A program made the translations under genes and the position numbers. From JAUSKF01 sp964545345 (lineage in GTDB: Bacteria; Patescibacteriota; Minisyncoccia; UBA6257; WO2-44-18), in contig CAZJFE010000028.1 of assembly GCA_964545345.1 (NCBI GenBank), positions 1 through 9,361 on the forward strand: 9,361 bases of DNA. The letters run 5' to 3'. Below are positions 6,301 through 9,361 of the stretch, piece by piece (position 1 is the stretch's first letter; each line of letters opens with the position of its first letter). The notes beneath the pieces are model-generated. The model was not told where the DNA came from, did not search any database, and saw only the letters and a program-made list of their open reading frames with translations.

Positions 6301-6984
6301 ATGAGCGCAGAACTAATACTTTTCAGTATAGCTATTTTTGAACTGATCTTCCTAACCCTGCTTTACAAAAAGAAAAACAACTTTCTTTCCGCCCCAATTA
6401 TCGTTAATTTAATTCTGATTTCGATCTTAGGAGCTAAAATGATCTACGTCTTCGGATTTAAAGCTAACGCCGGAAATATTTTCTACGGAATAGCGACTTT
6501 CTTTGTTTTCTTCCTGTTAGAGCACTATGGCGCTAAAACTGCTACACGCGCGGTATGGGTTTCATTCTTATTCATCGCGCTTTTCATGATTTTAGCCCAA
6601 ATGACCATCAGTATCACCGGGGTTCCGGAAACTAAAAAGATGGAAGAGGCGCTTCACGCGGTATTTTCCGTATCGCTACGCATAGCGCTGGCCAGCTTGC
6701 TAGCTTTCCTGGTTTCTCAAACTGTGAATATAAATGTCTATCAGCGCCTGAAGACCTGGACTAAAAATCGCCACCTGTGGCTGAGGGTAAATGTCAGTAA
6801 TATTATTACTCAACTTATTGATAGTATTATCTTCTTTTCGGTAGCTTTCATAACCGTTTTGTCATCCGACGTCGTTGAGCTGATACTGACAGGATTCGTC
6901 ATAAAAGTGGCGGTGGGATTATTATCTACGGTTTTCTTGTATATAAGCTACCTCTCAAGCCATCCGCATTTTGAAAAGGAATAG
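6301..6984 (+). CDS. yhhQ: Queuosine-precursor transporter, YhhQ/VUT family
   Basis: The product is a 227-residue inner-membrane protein with about six or seven hydrophobic helices. The family signature is visible in order: the helix before FLLEHYG (71-77), RIALASLLAFLVSQ (127-140), VYQRLKTWTKNRHLWLRVN (146-164) and QLIDSIIF (171-178). YhhQ proteins take up 7-deazaguanine precursors (preQ0 or preQ1) for queuosine in tRNA, so the host may salvage rather than make this base; the tgt gene is not in the window. The Asp usually seen a few residues before the E.YG motif in typical members is not obvious here, so the substrate is less certain than the family. The gene stands alone on the plus strand, lacks a Shine-Dalgarno site, and is followed by a bidirectional terminator at 7007-7050. 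Confidence 0.82.
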   Translation: MSAELILFSIAIFELIFLTLLYKKKNNFLSAPIIVNLILISILGAKMIYVFGFKANAGNIFYGIATFFVFFLLEHYGAKTATRAVWVSFLFIALFMILAQMTISITGVPETKKMEEALHAVFSVSLRIALASLLAFLVSQTVNINVYQRLKTWTKNRHLWLRVNVSNIITQLIDSIIFFSVAFITVLSSDVVELILTGFVIKVAVGLLSTVFLYISYLSSHPHFEKE

Positions 6985-6990
6985 CGGGAG

Positions 6991-7014
6991 CTGGGTTCAA
7001 GTCTCAGGCACAAA
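6991..7014 (+). other. tRNA T-arm-like fragment
   Basis: CTGGG TTCAAGT CTCAG (6991-7007) folds as a five-pair T stem (one G-T) with a normal seven-base T loop, and is followed by GCACAAA. No matching acceptor, D or anticodon arm is found upstream, where the transporter gene ends at 6984. It looks like a detached tRNA 3' end or a chance match. Confidence 0.35.
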
Positions 7015-7050
7015 CAAAAGATCGGCTTATGCCGATCTTTTGTTTGTGCC
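7007..7050. terminator. Bidirectional intrinsic terminator
   Basis: A perfect 20-bp inverted repeat with a TTAT loop: the left arm is 7007-7026 and the right arm 7031-7050. The inner stem GATCGGC/GCCGATC is flanked by AAAA on the left and TTTTGTTTGT on the right, so it can end transcripts from both strands. It serves the plus-strand transporter gene and would stop minus-strand readthrough from the tRNA unit. Confidence 0.85.
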
Positions 7051-7057
7051 CGGGGTC
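7043..7057. repeat. 15-bp direct repeat, copy 1 (tRNA-Leu 3'-end sequence)
   Basis: The 15 bases tttgtgcccggggtc are identical to those at 7231-7245, which are the 3' end of tRNA-Leu and the bases just after it. Read on the minus strand, the copy is preceded by GTCCAAT, similar to the T-arm 3' strand of the tRNA. It is a candidate remnant of the tRNA or of an attachment site. Confidence 0.6.
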
Positions 7058-7174
7058 ATTGGACTTTCGCTTCGCTTTTAGGCTGCCGCCTAAAGCTCGC
7101 CGAACCTATACGCCGCACCCCGACCCCCATCTCGGACACCTTCTGGTTTCCGAGAGCCTTCCAACGCGGGGCGC
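7058..7174. other. GC-rich structured intergenic stretch without a recognised gene
   Basis: No convincing protein is seen. The stretch holds a hairpin TTTAGGC-TGCC-GCCTAAA (7077-7094) and a second pairing CTCGGA with TCCGAG (from about 7133 to 7155). It is bounded on both sides by tRNA 3'-end-like sequences. It was compared mentally with SRP RNA, RNase P RNA, tmRNA and 6S RNA and shows none of their conserved cores. The minus-strand open frame through it also runs across both terminator and tRNA sequence and is taken to be spurious. Confidence 0.4.
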
Positions 7175-7204
7175 GGCTTGGTTCGAGTCTGGGTAAAAAT
7201 TTTA

Positions 7205-7225
7205 AAACTGGCATTGAGCCAGTTT
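7205..7225 (-). terminator. Intrinsic terminator of the tRNA unit
   Basis: On the minus strand AAACTGGC-TCAAT-GCCAGTTT forms an eight-pair stem, followed by TAAAATTTTT. It lies ten bases beyond the 3' end of tRNA-Leu, so it ends the tRNA-Cys/tRNA-Leu transcript. Confidence 0.75.
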
Positions 7226-7230
7226 CAAAA

Positions 7231-7245
7231 TTTGTGCCCGGGGTC
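7231..7245. repeat. 15-bp direct repeat, copy 2 (within tRNA-Leu 3' end)
   Basis: This is identical to 7043-7057, with 173 bases between the two copies. It includes the acceptor 3' strand of tRNA-Leu and four bases of its trailer. Direct repeats covering a tRNA 3' end are the usual form of integrase attachment sites, but at 15 bases the case is weak. Confidence 0.6.
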
Positions 7246-7317
7246 GGACTCGAACCGACAAGCCCTTGCGGGCGGAGGATCTTAAGTCCTCTGCGTCTGC
7301 CATTTCGCCACCCGGGC
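7235..7317 (-). tRNA. tRNA-Leu (anticodon TAA)
   Basis: The 83-base gene folds as a class II tRNA. The acceptor is GCCCGGG/CCCGGGC with discriminator A. The anticodon stem is GAGGA/TCCTC around the loop CTTAAGA, with anticodon TAA at 7284-7282. The variable arm is long, with the stem GCCC-GCAA-GGGC, and the T arm is GTCGG-TTCGAGT-CCGAC. It reads UUA (and possibly UUG) leucine codons. CCA is not encoded and must be added by the CCA-adding enzyme. It lies 25 bases after tRNA-Cys and shares its promoter. Confidence 0.95.
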
Positions 7318-7320
7318 AAA

Positions 7321-7339
7321 AGGCCGCGTGAAGCGGCCT
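7321..7339 (-). terminator. Hairpin between the two tRNAs (weak terminator or processing spacer)
   Basis: On the minus strand AGGCCGC-TTCAC-GCGGCCT forms a perfect seven-pair stem that ends in four T before tRNA-Leu. The T tract is short, so it may only attenuate transcription, or separate the folding and processing of the two tRNAs. The same hairpin could instead guide RNase cleavage. Confidence 0.45.
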
Positions 7340-7342
7340 GAG

Positions 7343-7414
7343 AGGCGCCGGCGAGAATCGAACTCGCGTATATCTCTTTTGCAGAGAGATGCCTTACCAC
7401 TTGGCTACGGCGCC
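7343..7414 (-). tRNA. tRNA-Cys (anticodon GCA)
   Basis: The 72-base gene has acceptor GGCGCCG/CGGCGCC with discriminator T (U73), the identity base of tRNA-Cys. The D arm is GCC...GGC, the anticodon stem TCTCT/AGAGA around the loop CTGCAAA with GCA at 7382-7380, and the T arm GCGAG-TTCGATT-CTCGC. CCA is not encoded. It is the first gene of the minus-strand tRNA pair. Confidence 0.96.
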
Positions 7415-7423
7415 ACTGAAAGC

Positions 7424-7452
7424 ATTATTATCCGAAAATGGCTAATTTTCAA
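7424..7452 (-). promoter_or_regulatory. Promoter of the tRNA-Cys/tRNA-Leu unit
   Basis: On the minus strand TTGAAA (7452-7447), a 17-base spacer and AATAAT (7429-7424) form a good sigma70-type promoter, with five of six matches in each box. Transcription would begin about 7417, just before the tRNA-Cys 5' end at 7414. It lies in the 44-base gap after the DoxX-like gene. Confidence 0.6.
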
Positions 7453-7458
7453 CCCCTC

Positions 7459-7812
7459 TTATTTATTTTCTTTACTCAACGCCGCCAACGCCAGAGACGC
7501 TCCCAAAATTGCCACATCGCGGAAAGTGATCAGGAAAACGCTGAAATCGGAAAATATAATTCCCGCCATGGTGGCCGCCGATAGTAACGCCGGGTAAAAA
7601 ATCCGCCAGCCCGACAACAACCACAATCCCAAAATTATTTCGTAAACGCCGAACATCGGCAACAGAGTTTCGCCGGGAATAATGTTGGTCATAAACGAAG
7701 GAAGGAATCCGACCCAGGCATCGGGGATAACGAAACCACTGATCGCGGCATACAAGAATGTGAACGCGATCCCGACCCGCAGAAACAAAGAAGCTAATTT
7801 TATATTTGGCAT
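7459..7812 (-). CDS. DoxX-like small membrane protein
   Basis: The product has 117 residues and about four hydrophobic helices. The first (about 6-26, LFLRVGIAFTFLYAAISGFV) and the third, with GVYEIILGLWLLSGW, match the DoxX/DoxD-like pattern. Members are inner-membrane proteins linked in other bacteria to quinol or thiol redox and oxidative stress; the function here is unknown. The ATG at 7812 has a TATAAT eight bases upstream, so the mRNA is probably leaderless. An overlapping frame in the same direction (start 7822) lacks a membrane pattern and is a shadow. Confidence 0.75.
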   Translation of the reverse strand: MPNIKLASLFLRVGIAFTFLYAAISGFVIPDAWVGFLPSFMTNIIPGETLLPMFGVYEIILGLWLLSGWRIFYPALLSAATMAGIIFSDFSVFLITFRDVAILGASLALAALSKENK

Positions 7813-7820
7813 ATAAAATC

Positions 7821-7826
7821 ATTATA
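7821..7826 (-). promoter_or_regulatory. -10 box of the DoxX-like gene
   Basis: TATAAT on the minus strand stands eight bases before the ATG at 7812 and directly after the terminator of the upstream gene. Transcription would start about 7814, giving a leaderless or nearly leaderless mRNA. The -35 position falls within the terminator hairpin and shows no good match. Confidence 0.5.
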
Positions 7827-7831
7827 CAAAA

Positions 7832-7860
7832 ATCCCCTCCGACAAAACGTCGGAGGGGAT
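7832..7860 (-). terminator. Intrinsic terminator of the one-TM unknown gene
   Basis: A perfect 12-pair stem ATCCCCTCCGAC/GTCGGAGGGGAT with a five-base loop, followed on the minus strand by TTTTTG. It lies seven bases after the stop codon at 7868 and is one of the strongest hairpins in the window. Confidence 0.9.
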
Positions 7861-7867
7861 GTGGATT

Positions 7868-8836
7868 CTACTTGCGAACGGCGAGGAACCGACAGTCTAC
7901 TTTCCAAGGCTCGGCAATGGGAGACTCAAGATTGAGTTCCCGATCACCAAACGAGGAGCCGAGATACGGCTTGAAATCACGCCAGGATTGGCCAAGAGCG
8001 ACCATCCAGTCTTCGCCATCCCATTGGTTCTGGGCATAAAGAAGGAGCTCGCGGAGGTTAGCTGGCTGGTAACCATCCTGCTTCATTTCTTCAATTGCTT
8101 CCTCCGAAGAAATGGCGTGATCAAACTGGTACACCTTGAAGTCTGTGTGCGTACCGACATCAGGAAAATGCTCTTCATTGATGTCGGTGTCCACATAACT
8201 TAGTTTGCTTTGCTGGAAAAGTTGGTCAGCAGCATGATCCGAAGATTCGGTTTCCCTCAATTTCCACCAAGTTCCACCACCAATCACCGCCGCCATGATC
8301 GCTCCCGCCAACAATGCGCGCTTACCGCGCGCCCAATGCAATTCGCTGGATTTTGACGCGGAGATCTCCAAATCCTTGAACTCGGCAGCCATCTTATCAA
8401 GATAGACCTCATCTCCCCAGGCGGCGATCAAGTAACAGTTGCGGAGAGAGCCATGATCGTTACCACTGGGACCCCAAGCAACTACTACGCCGGCATGAAT
8501 TCGCGCGTTCCCGTGTTCTCCGCTGGTGGTACACACCCGAAACAGATCGGGCCGGAAAATCCCCAGACTCTTGGCCTTAGCAACCTCTTCCATCACTGCA
8601 ACCGGCAAAGAAAAATTAATGCCTTCAAGTGAATTGGCGTCAGGCAGATGGCTCTTAATTACACGGATGGCCTTTTTATCCAAAAGGTCATAGTAATCAG
8701 CGGCAACAGACTCGCCATTCAGCGATTCCGGCTTCTGCCCGGTCTTCGCCAGCATCATCTGAAAATCAGAAATCCTCTTCTCGTACTCCTCGTCGGAAAT
8801 GAAAGAATTTCGGAACAACCTCAAGGTACGCGGCAT
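7868..8836 (-). CDS. One-TM protein of unknown function with a Parcubacteria-type C-terminal domain
   Basis: The product is 322 residues and no named family was recognised. Residues 1-165 are soluble and probably cytoplasmic, with a helical N terminus (DEEYEKRISDFQMML) and a mixed region (FRVCTTSGEHGNARIHAGVVVAWG in part, about 99-122). A basic stretch (HWARGKR, 167-173) precedes one membrane helix (about 174-191). Residues 205-322 form the second domain: EEAIEEMKQDGYQPANLREL (245-264), VALGQSW (279-285) and the end WKVDCRFLAVRK. From memory, this C-terminal pattern recurs in many Parcubacteria proteins of unknown function. The start is secure: a GAGG site lies eight bases before the ATG, and a sigma70 promoter stands upstream. 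It is a single-gene unit between two terminators. Its function cannot be inferred from context. Confidence 0.8.
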   Translation of the reverse strand: MPRTLRLFRNSFISDEEYEKRISDFQMMLAKTGQKPESLNGESVAADYYDLLDKKAIRVIKSHLPDANSLEGINFSLPVAVMEEVAKAKSLGIFRPDLFRVCTTSGEHGNARIHAGVVVAWGPSGNDHGSLRNCYLIAAWGDEVYLDKMAAEFKDLEISASKSSELHWARGKRALLAGAIMAAVIGGGTWWKLRETESSDHAADQLFQQSKLSYVDTDINEEHFPDVGTHTDFKVYQFDHAISSEEAIEEMKQDGYQPANLRELLLYAQNQWDGEDWMVALGQSWRDFKPYLGSSFGDRELNLESPIAEPWKVDCRFLAVRK

Positions 8837-8844
8837 CTCTTTTT

Positions 8845-8848
8845 CCTC
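8845..8848 (-). promoter_or_regulatory. Ribosome binding site of the one-TM unknown gene
   Basis: GAGG on the minus strand (within TGAGGAA) lies eight bases before the ATG at 8836. It fixes the start and is the only clear Shine-Dalgarno site in the window. Confidence 0.7.
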
Positions 8849-8875
8849 AAATGGAGTTGTAAATTAACCGCCGAT

Positions 8876-8904
8876 ATTTTAACAAAATCATCACGCTTTG
8901 TCAA
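8876..8904 (-). promoter_or_regulatory. Sigma70-type promoter of the one-TM unknown gene
   Basis: On the minus strand a perfect TTGACA (8904-8899), a 17-base spacer and TAAAAT (8881-8876) form the best promoter in the window. Transcription would begin about 8869, leaving a leader of some 30 bases that contains the Shine-Dalgarno site. Confidence 0.8.
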
Positions 8905-8913
8905 AGAGAAACT

Positions 8914-8934
8914 AAAAACCCCTCTTGCGAGGGG
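8914..8934 (-). terminator. Intrinsic terminator of the 3D-domain gene
   Basis: On the minus strand a stem CCCCTC-GCAA-GAGGGG (8934-8919) is followed by TTTTT (8918-8914). It starts three bases after the stop codon at 8938. Confidence 0.85.
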
Positions 8935-8937
8935 CTC

Positions 8938-9361
8938 CTAGTTCAATACGACGACTTCGGCAGTATTGATACCGAACTTGCGGGCAGATTCCCGGTCCGG
9001 CATCCAAATGTCCATCCGATCCTGGAAGCGACGGTTCATGCGGTCTTCAACTACGAAAACCTTTTCACCGAACAATTCCGGAATCTTAACTCGGGTATAC
9101 ATAGGCAACGCGTTGGTCGCCACGATACCGTCCCGAACATGAGTACCGGCCGCCGTAATAAACGGGGTGTCGTCAGTCTGGTCGGGAGTAGAAGAATAAG
9201 CGGTGATATGCAATTGCATACGCTTGATTCCCTCTTCCATCGGCGATTTGGCCACTAAAGTCGTAACTTCAGTGCTTCCCTCAATTACTGCCTGATTTAA
9301 GGCATTGGCCGGTAAGACCGGCGCGATAGAGGAAATGTTGGCCAATAAAGCCAAAGAGAGA
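8938..9361 (-). CDS. Secreted 3D-domain protein (partial, 5' end outside window)
   Basis: The frame is open to the window edge; TTG at 9354 is only the first possible start inside it and the true start is beyond. The visible N terminus (LSLALLANISSIAPVLPANA) looks like the end of a signal peptide. Counting from TTG 9354, residues about 46-137 form a 3D domain, the double-psi beta-barrel fold shared with MltA and RlpA-type proteins: LHITAYSSTPDQTDDTPF, the turn TAAGTHVRDGIVATN, VVEDRMN (D104) and MDIWM (D115). The first of the three name-giving aspartates (usually VD) reads as N81 here. Such proteins act outside the cell on, or in contact with, peptidoglycan; enzymatic activity is not shown for this form. 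It ends at a strong terminator. Confidence 0.85.
   Translation of the reverse strand, partial: LSLALLANISSIAPVLPANALNQAVIEGSTEVTTLVAKSPMEEGIKRMQLHITAYSSTPDQTDDTPFITAAGTHVRDGIVATNALPMYTRVKIPELFGEKVFVVEDRMNRRFQDRMDIWMPDRESARKFGINTAEVVVLN

Larger units (their letters stand above)
7175..7264. repeat. Imperfect inverted duplication of the tRNA-Leu 3' end around its terminator
   Basis: Plus-strand 7175-7212 reads, with gaps, like the reverse complement of 7218-7264. Shared blocks are GGCTT, GGTTCGAGTC (7180-7189 against 7247-7256), GGG, AAATTTT and AAACTGGC. The right arm is tRNA-Leu from its variable arm to its 3' end plus the trailer; the left arm is a degenerate copy in opposite orientation. 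The innermost part forms the terminator at 7205-7225. Confidence 0.6.

Noticed and set aside
7058..7174. SRP RNA, tmRNA, RNase P RNA or 6S RNA
   Set aside because: None of the conserved core sequences of these RNAs is present; only simple hairpins are visible.
7043..7245. attL/attR of an integrated element at tRNA-Leu
   Set aside because: The 15-bp repeat is suggestive, but only 173 bases lie between the copies, with no integrase or cargo; kept only as a possible scar.
7056..7400. A 114-codon minus-strand open frame
   Set aside because: It runs through tRNA-Cys, tRNA-Leu and the tRNA terminator. Its translation (GWRNGRRRG, VGSSPTPGT) is the familiar artefact of translated tRNA sequence.
7472..7822. 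An overlapping minus-strand frame inside the DoxX-like gene
   Set aside because: It lacks the membrane pattern of the other frame and has many basic and cysteine residues typical of shadow frames; the DoxX frame explains the same DNA.
1..9361. CRISPR array or insertion sequence
   Set aside because: No regularly spaced identical repeats, no transposase and no terminal inverted repeats with target duplications were seen; the 7-bp repeats are tandem and too short.

Overview
The window looks like a chromosomal fragment of a Patescibacteria (Candidate Phyla Radiation) bacterium, most likely of the Parcubacteria group. The reasons are: an IF-2 of only about 471 residues with no long N-terminal extension; large surface proteins of carboxypeptidase-regulatory, cohesin-like and Ig-like type; a 3D-domain protein of the form common in these genomes; a membrane protein with the C-terminal domain (ending in RFLAVRK) that recurs in Parcubacteria; tRNA genes without an encoded CCA; and gene starts that mostly lack a Shine-Dalgarno sequence. 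The standard code fits: no in-frame TGA occurs in the conserved genes. Family calls come from recognised motifs only; no search was run.

Layout. Positions 5-2348 (minus) hold a Xer-type tyrosine recombinase followed by a secreted or membrane protein with two carboxypeptidase-regulatory-like beta-sandwich domains. Divergently, 2439-4216 (plus) is the translation pair infB-rbfA. Converging on it with an 8-base gap is a minus-strand pair at 4225-6248: a Cache-type extracytoplasmic sensor ORF and a cohesin/Ig-like surface ORF. Their junction reads like a single membrane protein split by a frameshift at a run of seven T (coding strand). A divergent promoter region (6249-6300) separates this pair from a YhhQ-like queuosine-precursor transporter on the plus strand (6301-6984).

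Positions 6985-7458 contain a bidirectional terminator, a GC-rich structured stretch with no recognisable gene, several tRNA 3'-end-like fragments in both orientations, and a minus-strand tRNA-Cys(GCA) - tRNA-Leu(TAA) unit with its own promoter and terminator. Further right, all on the minus strand, are a DoxX-like membrane protein, a one-TM protein of unknown function with a clear sigma70-type promoter and Shine-Dalgarno site, and a 3D-domain (RlpA/MltA-like fold) secreted protein cut by the window edge. Each is separated from the next by a strong intrinsic terminator.

The points most worth a second look are the probable frameshifted or recoded Cache-cohesin-Ig protein (junction 5391-5398), the imperfect 7-bp (WACGACT) tandem repeats at the start of the carboxypeptidase-regulatory gene and at the infB-rbfA junction, the tRNA 3'-end remnants around 6985-7264, and the repeated placement of -10 boxes 5-11 bases before start codons, which predicts leaderless or nearly leaderless mRNAs.
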